This document shows, in pieces, positions 24,601-39,300 of a stretch of 64,000 nt of DNA (positions are counted from its first letter, which is position 1; each line of letters begins with the position of its first letter). Location: the NCBI GenBank assembly GCA_013399115.1, contig VXAA01007265.1:560832-624831 (forward strand). Reading direction: 5' to 3'. The translations under genes were made by a program, and so were the position numbers. The notes under the pieces were generated by a model. That model was not told the origin of the DNA. It saw only the letters and a program-made list of their open reading frames with translations, and did not search any database. The DNA comes from Anseranas semipalmata (lineage: Eukaryota > Chordata > Aves > Anseriformes > Anseranatidae).

Positions 24601-27600
24601 TAGTATGGCCCACCAGTGTGTTAATTTAAAATTAAGGACAAAGCAATTCCAAAGCAATTCCAGAGTATTTTATCCATGTTCTCTTCCTGCAGAGATTAGG
24701 AGAGAACAACATAGAATTGCCCAGTAGAATTCTAATTCTGAAATTTTATTACATTTTACCATTTCTGTGTACACTTTGAACAATTACAATGTTAACAGAA
24801 ATGACTCATGTAGCTGGTGAGGTTACCCTCACCAGTCTTGAGCAATTCTGTACACTGAGTGAATGTTCACTGTCCTTGAGGTGCTAAATCTAACCTAAAG
24901 TCTGTATTTTGCTCAGCTTCTAGTTAGCTTTGATACCTCACAGCAAAGCAGCTGGTACCAAAACACTACCCGAAACTATGTTTTTAGCAGTTCTGCTTCC
25001 TGAAACAGAAGATCCCAGCGTGAGATCAGATTTTTATTCTAAATTTATACACTCTGATCATTGTATTGTAGTCTGTGGTTAAAGATTTAGTCTATGCATT
25101 TTATCTTAGCTTTTATACAACAGCTTCCACCAGAGTTACAGAGGACATGAATTCTTGTCCACTAAGAGCAAAGCCTTTATCTCTCAGACAAACAGATTGG
25201 GAAATGGACCAAAGGGTAGCTGAGCTCTGCAATTATAACACTACATCAATAACAAGAAGGAAATCAACTAACTACAATAAAATTAAGCTGAATTTTATAC
25301 AGAAAGTTTATACAGGTTGATTACTCATACGTATTTTCTTTGAAATTCCTATTCCTGAAGAGCTCACATTTTCCTAGACCTAGAAGGCGTCTTTTCTGTA
25401 TATTTTTTCCAACCTAGACAAGTCATGAGATACTGGAAGCTTCTCCCATTACATTCTCATGAAATTTCCATCTCGGTTTCCAATCTAAATAATTTTGGAC
25501 AAGTTCAAATTCATTAGCTTAGATATGATGAAGCATATAAGTACGTATTTTAACCTCCTGATTGAAATGACCTAGACCTCCTGAAAACACAAATTAAAAA
25601 TTTGATAAAACTGTCACAGTTCACCTTCCTTAAGCAAGTGCTTTTTCTTTTGCTCAGTAAACTGCCTGGCTTTTTATGATGCCCTATTCAAGATCCTTTC
25701 CAGTTCTCATAGACATCATATTTATTAAACACATGAAGAGTGTAGAAATATTATTTACCAGCATTGTCCTTCCCTGCCTTCAGCAAGCTCTAAAGATTGT
25801 CCACGTTTTGTCCGCACTGCTGCATCCCCCAATTCATTCCTATCAGCGTGGATTTCTTAACTAACTTTAACAGAAGCAATGCTGAGTCTTAGTTTGAGGT
25901 GCAGGTACGTGATATACATTTGGTATATAGGTACATTTGGGGTGGGGTGTATACACAAAGTTCTCCCGCACCTGGGATATGTCAAATATAGTGCTATAAA
26001 ATGATTCAGACTGAGAGATCAAAAAGAAAAATGAAAATAACATTGCTTGGGCTCTTCAATATTTACATCAAAACTAAATGGGCTATGCAATATGAAGAGA
26101 AATAATATGTTCGTGCATGTGTCAAAAAGCCTTTGAAGTGTTTCTAGCAAACCCTTGCAAAGGAGATCAATATCAAGCAGCAAGGACAGAGTTTTTAGTT
26201 CTATGAAAGCTTTAAGTTGATAATCCATTTGTAGGAAAAGCATGTTTAAACTTTCAATTATGTAGCCCTCCTCTCCTGCTGTGTAGGACTCAGGTGCCAG
26301 CTGCCCATACCCCAGACGGGCAGAAACAGTACAAATCTAGAAAAATCTCTGGATTCCTGAGAATTTGTATTCTGCAAGTCAGACTTTTCTGTATTGCTTC
26401 ATACATATCCTTACAGAAAGCACACTTCAGGGTTTGGGGATTTCACTTAAGAACACTGCAGTATTCTTTATAAAGAACTTTTTCCTCCAGCCTCTGGTGT
26501 AAATTTCCTGTGTTTTAGAAGCTGCCAGAAGCCAAAGTAGCAGAGGGCTTTCATGTTTGTACATGGCTAGAAAGCCCAGGTTGCAAGACTCCGGTCCTCT
26601 TCTGCCATTTCTGCTTACCGTTGCTCTTTGATAAGCAAAACAAAAATACACCCAGCTAGCTGGCAGAATTTTTCCATTTCTTTCAGATTATTATGCTTTG
26701 TTTCTCTTTCCTGCCCAGCTTTTCCTGAAAGTCAGAGGGCCTCGTTGAACTTTAATCCTTCACAAGTCTGTTTCTAAGCAGTCTGATGGCATTTCCCCCT
26801 TTGGCTGCCCTGCACTGGAACAGTGGATGCACACACACCTCCTGCTGCAGCCTTCATCCTCATCACTTCTCCCTGACTAACCACCTTTCCCATCACAGAC
26901 TTCTTCTTTAACAAAACATATTACATTTAATTAACTTCTTCCTCACAAAACAAGCCTGTAAGCAGGCTGGCTGGGAATTTTTCTGTCAAGACTTTCCACC
27001 TGACACACACAAATAGAAATCACAGCTCTTTGAAAATTTCAGTCCCACTGGGACTTAGGATAAGCCAAACAGACCAAAACATTTTGCTTCAGTTTTCACA
27101 AAGGCAAATTGAAATAAAATTTATGATCTTTCTCAAATTGAAACAATTTTGTTTTTCCAACCAAAGCGAACAGTTTTGTCTGGCACCAATTCAGTGCTGA
27201 TCTGTCTGCCTGTGGAGTTATAGCTCCTCCCGAGAGCAGCAGGCTCGTCGTCTAGGGCACATATTCTTTACCTTAGATAGGGCTTCCTGTTTGGGTTATT
27301 ACTTCTAAGATAAACAGCACTGTCCCATCTGCCTGCTTGCACTAATTCAAATATTTTAATTATAAAATTATTTAAACCAGCTTTTAGAGATATTCAGTCC
27401 AACAAAACAGTGAAAAAACACCATTATCGCAGTTTAGAAATTAAATAGCAGTGGAGAGGCCTGTTTTTAGACTTATGCCAGCACAGTTGCAGCTTGGGAT
27501 TTTATTACGCTTTCCCTACAAATTATTAGGAAGGATATAGATACATTTTGTGTGGGTAAATCATCCTTGCATCAAAACATTTCCAATGAATCTCCTGTTT

Positions 27601-30233
27601 GAACGACAGGCTTTGAATGTTTTCTCAGGCAACCAGTTGGTCTTGCCAGCTCACAAAACAAGATCTGAATAAACAGGAATCAAAGAATTGTTTAACTACA
27701 TTGTAGTTGTTATTTACTAAAAGATTTCTTCAACTTCTGAGTTACATAAATGTCTGCTTATCTTCTGACTGTCACAGATTCATAGTATTCATGTGAAAGT
27801 GAGTATCAATGTGTCCATGGAGAAATTAAGCATCTATTGTTCCATATAAGTACCTCCTTTGAATATATGCCTTTTCATAAGCTTTACAATAAAATCTTAT
27901 GGCTTACATTTTTAGGATAACTTCAGCTCAGCACAGCACCCAGGGTACTGCATGCAGACTTGCCAGACTTCCCAACCCTGCCATGTTTTTGGGTCAAGAT
28001 GTGCCTGAATACCCTCCCAAAGGAAAGAAATTCCATAAGCCAAGGCCCTCACATCCTCTCCTTCAATATGAATGGTGGGAGCAATCTTATGGAGAGTATT
28101 AATTCCTCCCAGACGGTTGTAGATAAATTTAAAGATACTTAAAGCTCAACCAGAATCCTTCTTCAGATTCCACCTACAGAGAAGCTGTGGCAGCTTTCAG
28201 CCTGTAGAAACACAAGGTTCTATCAGGTTGCTTGCTCAGGAGAGCCCAGCTCATGCAACTGTACTGAGCCTGTCAAGACTGAGTGCATTAGAGAACTTCA
28301 TGGTGAAGGATTGCTTCCTACTATTCCATACAATGGTTCTGTGTAAGAAACACCTGGAAAAACATATTAAGTATTTGTAAATATATCATCAGTCTGGTGA
28401 GCTTACCACCACTTTAGAGATAAACACAATACGCTTAATTGCAACATTTAATTTAAATGAATAACAATAAAGAAAATTACATTTTATTTCTGAATAGTTA
28501 TTCACTAGGTTATCCAGAGGTCTACCTGACCTCCCTTGGATAGAGCTACCACTATGTGGGCAGTACACAATATTTTGGTAATTCTTGTAGGGACCATTCC
28601 TTTTACAAAGACACTTCCCAGAAAGTCTGGGCAGTCAATCTGACTTTATGTTGAAAGCAGCTTCAAATACAAGGTCCGCAAGTTAAGTAATCACTAGTCA
28701 ATGAGCATCAGAAAAAAGTATCAATCTGATGCACTGAGGACCACCTCTCCAGAAGGCAACTTATAGTCCCTCAGAATCAGTCATGCTCCCTACTATTTTG
28801 CATAGCACATTTCATACCAAAGGACATACAAACAGAAATCATTGAGTATTAGTAATCACCATTTATGTATAAACTGTGCACAAGATACTTTGCATATGAG
28901 GGGCTATGACTTCCCACTGTGCAGAGGAGATGCATCATATTTTCAGGGTTAAACAAAATCCTTCTCCCGTACACTGAGTTGCAACTGGAAATGGAAGGAG
29001 CTGGGTGACCCCTCACTGTTTTGTCCTCCACTTGCTTGAGAATTTCTAATTTCCATTTCTACAACCGTGGGGAGATTGCTCTGATCTCATGCAAGCCATG
29101 TGAAAGGAGGATTGGGCAGTCTTTACTTCCACCTGTCATATCACATACCCACAAAAGGCAAGAATGGAGCACAGGCGGGAACAAGGTATCACCAGGAGAT
29201 ACTGACATTTATGATCAACACTGAAAAAAGTATGCCAGATGCAAATTTGATTTGGATTCTGTTTAAACCTCACTAGGTCTCTATCTTAATGTATCCCCAT
29301 CAAGGAGAACCTGTTATTTCACATCCTGGTTCCATTCCATTCCTTCACAAAAAATCATTTTCTAGCAAATACTACAGGGTGATATTTAAGGTGTACATGT
29401 ATTTATGCAGCTGGCAAATGCATTTGTAAGATCTTTAAAAACACCTTCATGCCTGAACATCTTCTGAATCAAAAGGAATTGGCAGTCAGGGAATTAAAAA
29501 TCCCCTTGCCTGCTTCTTTTCACACTTAAAAGCATAAAAATTAGAAACTGGGCAAAATATTTTTCTCTTAAATTTTTTTAGGAGTAGAGTAAAAAACTGG
29601 GTAACTGAACTCTCCCAGAAAAACACTTATTGGCCACAGCAATCACCCACCTACTGGAAAATCTGGATTCAACTTTCACAGTGTATTGAAGCTGTTTGAG
29701 CCTTCATCTTTCACCTTCCAAGAGGGTATCTTGTCTGATAACCTGGGGGATATGGAATTGTTTTTCAGTCTCCTATCTGATAGACATGAAATGTACATGT
29801 CAATGTGAGAAAGAATGACTCTCTCTCAGCTTGGTCAGTATGCTCATTGCATATGAAAGAACACTTATTTTGGGGTGTTTCTCTTTGTCAACTGGAGGAA
29901 GGATGAGCCTCAGCAAGGCAGAATGAGAGAGGGGCAATCTCCCCTGAATACTCCACAGCCTCTCTCAGGAAATACTGGCTCAAAGCCTGAAGGATAAAGG
30001 GAACAGTGAACCAAGGAGTCTTGCAGCAATTATGAGCAATTTCTTCATGTAAAAGGACAATGACAACTACTGAACTCAAGCCCTTTGCTGCATTCCTTAC
30101 AAGAATATAAAATTACAATAAACATTTCAATTCATGGGAAACTAGAGACTTTGATACAAAAGGAAAGGTTGCAATATTTTGTCCTTGTGAGAAAAAAATG
30201 AAGGTTTTCTATTTGATTTAAGCATAACCAATT
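21607..30233. other. non-coding unique DNA
   Basis: About 8.6 kb without a recognised gene. Contents seen: short A-runs, an 11-bp tandem duplication of AAAGCAATTCC at 24640-24661, and scattered short open frames without known motifs. A stretch near 27022-27060 (CTCTTTGAAAATTTCAGTCC) faintly recalls old reptilian repeat sequence but is too short to call. Confidence 0.5.
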
Positions 30234-30316
30234 GTTTTTTTGTTTGTTTGTTTCTTGTTGGCAGCTGAACTAAGAAATCAATTACTATTCACTGTATTGT
30301 ACAGTATAGTATACTG
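30234..30316 (+). repeat. (TTTG)n run and nearby short palindrome
   Basis: About four TTTG units at 30234-30254. Downstream, CAGTATAGTATACTG (30302-30316) is a palindrome with 7-bp arms around a central G. Confidence 0.8.
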
Positions 30317-33300
30317 CTACACCACTCTAAATATCTTTTAAGTTATGGCACTTAGTTCCTAAGGTAGGCTTCCAGAAACAGGAGGTTGTATTTTCCTTTC
30401 TAGGTCAATAAAATCCCAAGGGAAAGCAGAATGTTTTATGTGACAGAAATTCCCAGACTGAAATCCCTAGGCCTTTCCACTAATTTATCAACCAAGCAGA
30501 ATTTATGAGGTATCTAAATTGGAAATGAGATGTGTATCTTAATGGTCTGTCCCCCCAGTAAGTGCATGAATAAATAAATAAATCACACTACTGTTGTGGA
30601 CAAAATGCAAAGTTACTTGCATATTTCTACTCAAGCTTTAAACACTTGCAAATCAGTATGTGAAAACAACGAAAAGAAGGATGATAGAAAATGTGTCATA
30701 TGCCCATGATGCAGAGTGCAAGAAAAAAAATATTTGTTGGTAAGATAGAAAGTAATAAAGATCATTACATGGATAAAACACATTTTCACTAACAAAGTAC
30801 AGATTTTACAACTGCCCATACTGTTGTGGCTGAAGATACAGAGAATATTACTCAGCAGGTATAGAATCTTCTACATTGCAAAACCAGTGTGACTCACTGT
30901 CATGGGACTGCCAGGTCAGAATGACTTGGTACATTAAGATTTTTATGAAAACAATTGATGAATGAATGTTAGAATTAAAACCCCAGGTTTACAACGATGT
31001 GCATGATAACCTAAGCCAAATAAAAGGACTGTAGTGATCTGTAGCAGTAAACCATTTCACACCTACATCCCCATAACTCAGAAAAATAAAGACACCTCCT
31101 ACTTTTACATGAGTTGCTACTGCAAAAGACTTACTACGTTTTTTGTCTAGTGCTGACTTTCCAGGACCATAATCTTTAATACTATAGTTGACCAAATGTA
31201 AATATATTCCATAACTAGACTGATTGGAACCTGTTAAAAATTGACCTCCGACCTTCACTTATGAAAACTGGACATGCTTGATTGCTCCACACTGACACAG
31301 AGCATGTTCAATTAATGCTTACATTATAAGGATTGTGCTAACAACACAAATGGAAATTAAACCTTTTCACCATCCATCTGCATCTGAACATTTGTAAATT
31401 GAAATAAGTGTAGAAGAGCTGCACTCAATCAATTTCAGCTCAAGTCCCTGACCTGATTATGTTATGCATGTCAATATACATTCCCTTAATTAAATGTGGT
31501 TCAGTGAACATTAGTGTTAAGAAAAAAGGAGACTGTGGTCTGCTTATTGCTACCCAAGACATTACTAGGAAAACAATAGAAAGTAAATTAATGAGAAAAC
31601 ATCAGATAAAGACAAAGCTGTTGCGTTATGTTATTATAATTCTCTCCTCTGCTGAGAACCAAAGCAAGTAACTAAAAGTGTCATTATTTTTCCTTTGATG
31701 GCCTACTGTGGAGTTTAACAACTACACAAAAAGGCATAGCATCTCTGAGGAAAACCAAATGCTACACTTAACTGTGTATCACCAATCATTTGCTGTTGCA
31801 GGCAACAGGAAGGCACCTGCTGGAAAACTGCAATTTAAGAATGAAAGAATAGCACTGAACCCAGGGCTTTCTGCCACCTCTCAGCTGTCTCCATTTCACG
31901 TCAGCCTGATGTGGTTTCTGCACAACACAGCAGCCTTCGTGTTTTGGTTTGTTTTTAATTTTTTTGCTTTCATTCTTCTCAATTTTCTCCATTTTCCTGG
32001 CCCCTTTCCACTTCTTCTTTACCCAGCCTGCCACAGGGACACCCACTGAAGCCATTCCACAGAGTTGTTGCCACACACAACACATAAAAGGTTTCCACAG
32101 GGGAAAATTTTCATCAGTATGGTGTGGTAACGGAGGGTTCCATACAAAGACCAAGTCTGCAAGGCTGCAAAGTGCTGATAATGATGTCAGAGGGCATTAA
32201 TTAAGTTTCTTACAAAGATAGGTTTTTACTCAGACTATTGCAGATCCTTGGAGGAAAAGAGGTGACAGACTGGAAGAGTCACTGAGCACTGACATAGAGA
32301 CTGATTCATGAGGGAAAAATGTCTACAGTCGGTTTGTGTTATTTCTACAGTATCTTTCTCTTCTCTCTCAGAGTCAGGCTATGGATTACACAGCCCTTAT
32401 GATTCAGAAGGAATAAAACATCCTCTGGTGTGCTAATGAGCATGTGTTGCAGTGCACAGATGGGAGTTGGATGATCTCAAATATCTTTTCCCACCATAGC
32501 TGGTAGACAGCCTCTCATTTTAGCCCATTGTGACGAGCTAATCAATTCTGGACCTGGGAATAATATGGAGAAAAAGACCATTTAAGTTCACCTTCATGTA
32601 CAAAAGCAAATTAAAACAAACAAATCAAACATGTTGAAACAAGCTATTTGGAGCAGCTTACACTGGAACACAAATCTGACTCCAGTGTGGTGTGGCAATG
32701 GCAGTCAGGCTTGCAGAGATAAATATGATGACGGTTCTCCAACTTGCCTGCCAGAAACCATGCCAAATCCTACTAACTCTCTCTGCCCTCTCTCCCCCTG
32801 GCTTCCTCCAATCTAACATCCCTGAAGTCCAAAGAGATTAGAGAGATTTCAATTGCATCTACTGAAACATATAATTTTTTGTCTTATTTAGCTCTTTTTT
32901 CTCCCATTCATGAATGGTCTTCAGTCTACAGTTTCATATCTATTTGCTTAATAATTTCTGAAAATACACATAGGCCTGAGATTTTTCACGCATAACACAG
33001 TGTGAATTTTACTGAATACCAAAAAATTCAACACTATTTGCTTCTGAATGAAACTCAGAAAGGTGGTCCCAGTCCCAACTGGACACGGGTGCAAAAACCA
33101 ATACATGGCAAAGAAAGCACAATATTATCTGTGACAGAAAAGCCACAGGCAGTAGAAAGTAAATGAGTAAAGCTTAGGGTTTACTTATTTGCAATACAGA
33201 ACTACGTGAACTGAAAGCACGAACGAATAAATGGGAAAATAAAAACTTAAACTATCATGGGAAAACAGTTTCCCATTTGGTTTAACAATGACTGATAATT

Positions 33301-36300
33301 TTTATTCTCATAGTGGAAGATTGTGAGTAAAGGAGAAGGAAATAAGTTTCTATTTTCATCAGTACATATTTGTCTGAGTAAACTCCTTTACTGAAGCACG
33401 TCAAGACAACAACAGAGCAGATATGCAAACCAAGATCTGGAAAATTCTGTTCTGGCTAATTTGACTACTATAGATGGAAAAGAACTTGGGGTCTTCAACT
33501 TTATTTCTCTGGAGTTGAGGAATGTGATGGGATGTTTGTCTAACATGTAACATCCATGTCTGTACCCTGGCCCTTTACCTGCACTGGGGAAAATATTAGT
33601 GAAAAATTATCTAAAACTTCAGCATCTCCTTTGTACAGGAAAGCCACAGACCTCTGAGGATTTCACAACAACCTATTTTTCCATCAGCACAATTCTTCAT
33701 TATGGTATAGTATTTTTTATTTTCTTTCAAGGACTCATTGGGAGAAGGGTTAGGGAGGGGCAGAAAAGTCATAACGGAGGCATTCAATGTAATTTTGTTG
33801 TTTACTAGTTCTGCTGGGTCTGTGTCTCACATCTCAGGTTGTCTCAGCATAGGTGGGTCAGGAAAGCAGCTATATACATTCCTGCCCCACTATACTGTCA
33901 TTAGCCTTTGGTCTTGCCAGGGGCAGAAGAATCATCAGCAAATATTAAGTATGGACTTCATAACCAGCACAAGCTAGGAAAAAGCCATATATTTAACCTT
34001 CAGTACTCCAATAAGCAACTGACACATATAATTTGTCCCTAGTTCCTCAGGCTACAAAATCATGTTTAACATCGTGTTAGGTCATATGACTTCACCTGTA
34101 AGCCATCTAGGCTTCCTACTACATTCTTCGTACTAAAATCCAGAGCATCTACTTCTCAATCTTCTAACACAACCTACTTTTCCGCATAAGATAAACCTCT
34201 TGCAAAGGAGTCGATTAAGGGTGATAAGGTACTTCAGCCTTTGCTGATGTTGCCAATCAGGATGCTAATTAAAGCTATTTCTGGTGATAGCGTTTTTTTT
34301 TATTTTTGTTGTTTTTCCTTTCTTTCTTTCTTCCAGTCAGTGTCAACATTTAGTCACATAAAACCCAGACTAAATGCAAACACTCTTAATCCAATGCTAA
34401 CATAGAGGCCCTCTTCCACACCAGCTTTTCAGGGACTCTGAATAGAAGGCATGTTCCTAGAATTTTAATAGCTCTCATAGCGGTGCCTCTTCCAAAAACT
34501 TTCCCCCTTTCCTCTGAGAGCTCTGCAGGCACAGTACTGTAAATAAAATCAATGACTACTCTGATAATTTTAAAACTGTCAGGCTAGAACAAGAAGGGTC
34601 CTTCTTTCCCTATTTTTAAAAGCAGGAAACTGTGCTTTTCCATTGACCTTCCTAGGTTAATCCAAATTCCCCCTTTGCAAGAACATCTGGAGAAAATTAA
34701 ATGCAATAACACAAATCTCTCTAAATGGTTTGAGCTAATGCTTCCATAAAAGTCCTATTTCATTTATGTTCCTATATTTCCCCCTGTCTTTCCACTTTCT
34801 CACTGATTCAGGGACAATAAAAGATATTACTCACATCTATCAAAAGACACTTAAGAACTAAGGAAATAGTGCAAGTCCACCCCAGTTTGGCCTATACTGG
34901 TGAAGCAAAAATCCCAAAGAAAATAGTGCATGTGACTTACTTATGTAAACTGTTAGATTTTAATGCCTCAGGTTGACTCTGTGCCACACAATCACATAAA
35001 GATCTTTCCATCCTTTTGCACAAACATCTCAAACGTCGTCAAAACATTTTTGCCTCCTACCATAAGATTTTCTTGCAGTTTCTCACATGTACCAGTGAGC
35101 CTGCTCAGGACTCTCCTGTCGGTTCAGTCTTCCCTTCATCCTTTCATCTGTCTGCCTGCCTCAACCCATTTGTCCATTATCCCCAGCACCTTACTGCTCT
35201 CTCAGCCCAACTGTATTGAAAGGTTTGCAATTTAACTTAAAAAGTAAGCACAATCCAAGGTTAAATGCATGCTGCTTCAACACCTACATCCCTGCTCATG
35301 TCTTTACCTAGAATTGCAAATAAAACCTAACAATCTATATAGACTACACATATAATAATCTAAAAGTGGTAACCCATGTTCAAATTCTTTGTATGAGACA
35401 TATTACAAAATTATGCAGATAGCAACATGGTTTGCCTTTTGCTGTTTAGGAAACTTGCCATCACTTCCCCTGAGATAATGAATTCAGTATCTTGACTAGA
35501 ACATTAGAGAAACTACCTATATTTCTCTTTTCCCCTCAGCCACCTGCCCCTGCCGTGGCATCTACAAGCTCCACCTGCAATAAATAGGGACAGTATTATA
35601 TTGTGACAGATCAAGGACATCTCAATATTAAAAATTTCTTATTTACTGGTTGATAGTGAAGCAGATGCCTGCAACTGATGGTTCCATATTTTGTCTTTAA
35701 GGGCTACTGAATTGATAACCACAGAAAAGCAGCCTTGCCGCTGTATTTTCATAAGAATACCATGACATCTGGAATACAAGTCAATTAATTTTACTCTTGG
35801 TTATACTCCCCTATGGCAATCTAGCTAAAAAACAGATCAATTACAATTATACACTTGTGCTAAAAGTCTATTAAAGGGATGTGTGACCTGATAGCTAAAA
35901 TCAACCAAAAACAAAACACGAAATTTTATTTTGGGTGATGAAGCTGCAAGTCTCAGAGTTCACATGGAAAGGGTAGCTGTCTTGGCTCCCTCTTGATATT
36001 ATGTCCCTCTTCTGCACCATTATTAAAGATAAGGCTGATTACTTCAGCCTGAAGCTTCTACTTGCAAGACTCAGGTCATAATTACATCAGCCTTCAGTCC
36101 CATGGCCTTCCAGGTTTCATGCCACTGGTCTGATGGCAGCAGGCTAATCGCTTGCCTCTGGATGTGCGTGCTGATGCACGTGTTCATGCTCACATGGAGA
36201 ATTTCAGTCATAGATTTCTAAGAACTAGTTGGAGTGAATCCATATGTTCAGCACTATTTTAAAAGTTCTTACAGTTCTTCTCTGAAACATACTGGTAGTC

Positions 36301-36331
36301 CACAGTTTTGAGTAGAGACTCTTCTATTTGG
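30317..36331. other. non-coding unique DNA
   Basis: No gene or dispersed repeat recognised. Small features: (AAAT)n near 30568-30583 and a long T/C-rich tract at 34290-34336 ending TTCCAG. The latter is an excellent splice-acceptor lookalike without a supported exon after it. Open frames at 31708-32049 (plus) and 31786-32154 (minus) overlap each other and have no known domain. Confidence 0.5.
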
Positions 36332-36344
36332 AAAAAAAAAAAAA
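36332..36344 (+). repeat. poly(A), 13 bp
   Basis: Uninterrupted A13. Confidence 0.9.
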
Positions 36345-39300
36345 GTAGCAATAATGTCTGGGCAGGGTAGCACCCAACAGATTCATTTGTTGTTGTCAAA
36401 ACTAGTTTTTCACTGAATAAGGCCAATTAGTATTCCTGCAAAATAAAAACTTTATTTCAGATATGTTTTCTGCTAAAGTTTTCCTCAGTTTTAGAGAAGG
36501 GCGTTATTTCACTTTGGAATTTCAAAAATATTGTACTTTTAAATTACTGCATTAATGTAACATGATACACCAGTAGAGCCAAATATGAATTATGAAGATG
36601 CAAAATAAATGCGTTAAAATCACTACTTCATGCTACTCAGTACAAATGGAAATATTTTATCTTTTCTGCAAAAAAAATTTGTTTTCTTACATATTAGGTA
36701 ACAATTTGATAGTTTGATATGAAGTGATATACATTCAATATATTACCCCACACAAAAAAGTATAAACTAGATGAAAGCTTTATGTGAAGTTTCAAAGCAT
36801 ATACATATATACTTCAAGCCTACTTCTCAGAATGTCAGAAATGTTTGCTGCTGGTTTAACCATCCCTATCAAAAATGCTTATTAAGAAGCTGTAGGCTAA
36901 CATGTTTCCAGTGAAAATCCCTTCCTACCCTTTAAGGACTAGAGAGATCTAATTAAACTTTAAACATGGAACTTGATTTTTTTAATGCGTTAATTATATC
37001 AGTTCTGTAAAAAGTTATTCCCAGTCCCTCTCAGGTTGTATCTGGTTTTGGCCTCAATACTGTCACATCACAATCTTAGAAAGAGTTTTCCTGTATCTCC
37101 TTTAAAGAATTACTTGTACACATATTGAAATACATTTATTCTGCCCAGGAAATTTCTACCCAAGTTCTGTTAACATTTGTATTTTAAGCATGAGATTTTG
37201 TAGGCTGGTAGGTCTAATATTAGGATAAAAGTCAGAAATGAGAGGTCAGTAGCCATAGATAAGACAATACGATCATATAATTGGAAACGGGCGACGACAT
37301 TTTTTTATTTTTAATACGCAGTTATAGATTGAGAGTCTTTTGGAGGGAAATGTCAGTTTCACTATTACATGGTCAATAAATAACAAAAATGACAAAACTA
37401 TATAATCCTGTAATCCTTTGAATATCATGGTTCAGACCTGCTCTTTCCAAGGCTAGGAAGGACTTAGGTTCAACTTCCAAATAGTTTAAAGAAGTTTTAT
37501 CTCAACATAGAAGAACTGTTTATGCAACAACTGCTACCACTGGAACAAAAACCCTCTAAGATTTCAATGCACTTCAACCTGAACGGAATTTAAATCTAAA
37601 ATGAATCACTATCTCTTTTGCCCCCTCTCCTGGAAATATGTGCTTGAATAATCTTTTTTCATTTTGTAACACAAGCTGAATCTGAAGCTGACAGAAATAT
37701 ACTGGTTTAGGATATTGGTACTGGAAAAAGAAAAGATTTTAAACCTGTAAGAGGGAATTTGGCCAAACACCAGGCATATAACTTAAAATTTCTGAAACCA
37801 TTCTTCACCTGGAGTGCTTCAACTGAGAGAAGGTTTTAAGATTGTTACATCACAATGTAATTATTGAAAAGTAGGGTAGGGACATGCATACATGCAGAGA
37901 ACGTATGGCTAAAATTTGAGAGACAATATAAACAACGAGCATGGAAAGTTTAGATTCAGAAAGAGTTTAGAAGCCTTTCCTCACCATTCTGCAGAAAAGC
38001 TCTTACACCACACTTTCCTTAATAAACCTGACTGAAATACATGGTACATTTTGATGGGAAAAATCCAAGCCAGATAAAACTTGAGTGAACTCAAACATTG
38101 CGTTCTCCAATTTTCTTGATACAAACCATCCATTGTGCTCCTATAACTTCATAATAGCTCAGTCTTTTAGAATACATAGCAGATTTTGGGGGGTCTTTTT
38201 TCCAGGACCACTTTATTATCATTAATGAATAACTTACTGTGTATTGGAATTGCAATACCATGTTTATTGTATTGAGTGAGTCCCAGTACTAAACGGAGTG
38301 GAGCCTGGGCAATCTGTAAGCTATTATGAGAAAAGGCTGCAGTGAAACCCTCAGCTCCAAAGCTTGAACAAATAAACAGAGCAAATAAAAAGTGGTTTTC
38401 TTGCTCCTCTGTGCACTCAGTGGAAAGAAGCTATCAAACTTTTGCACCCCAGTGCTCCAAGATGCATTAAAAATCTCTTTCAGCTGAGAGCAAAATATGT
38501 CACCCACCATTGCTATTCTGGCTCAATTTAAGGGGAAAGAAATCTATTTTTGTAAAAGCTGTCAGTAAAAAACTTTCATCTAAACATTCATTCATGCTAG
38601 AGAGTGGTCCTGTATTTTGTGCTTAATGGGCCAAATTTAGAGAGAACCTCGATGCTGATAGCCAGCATTGACCCATAGTGTGTGCTGACAAAAGGCACAC
38701 CTCCTTGGCACATTTTTTCTACTAACATAAGAATGCAACTTAATTTAGGGCATCTTCCAAGCAGTTTCAGTTTTCTCTGTTCAGCTGGTGTATGGAGTGA
38801 GTATGCTGTACTTGTCATATCAGATCAGATCACTGAAACCAGTGAGCTCAGGGCTTTCCTAGGCCACTACCAGAGATTTCTGGAAGAGATGCAAACTCTC
38901 AGCACTTGAAAAAGATCCCTCTGCAAGCTCAACAAAGCATACGCAGTGGGCATGGGAGTGGAAGTGGGGGAAGTGAAGGACTGAATCCCCTCTGCAGCAA
39001 TCAGTTTACACCAAAGTGAGAAGTTTCCTTACTGCTACTGCAGCACATGGCACTTACCTGGGTATTTGTTACTCCTGAGCTATCCCCCAAATCCCAGCCA
39101 TCTACTATTGCCTAGCTTGAAGCCTCACACAGTTTCTCATGAGTACTGTCATTACGTGTGATGACTGCACCTCTGAGAAGTTAGATGCAACACGCAGGGA
39201 ATGGTCATGCTTTAACATTTGAGGAAAAGCTGGAAGTGAAGAGAAATAAAGAGATGGAGGAAGAGTAAGACCTTTGAAAGAGCAAAGACAGTATCACATT

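Noticed and set aside
27022..27060. Possible old-repeat words (CTCTTTGAAAATTTCAGTCC)
   Set aside because: Too short and no second landmark nearby.
34290..34336. Excellent pyrimidine tract ending CAG
   Set aside because: No open, donor-bounded exon follows; it is more likely a T/CTTT simple repeat.
38890..38925. Possible old-repeat words (CTCTCAGCACTTGAAAAAGA)
   Set aside because: Too short, unsupported by flanking landmarks.
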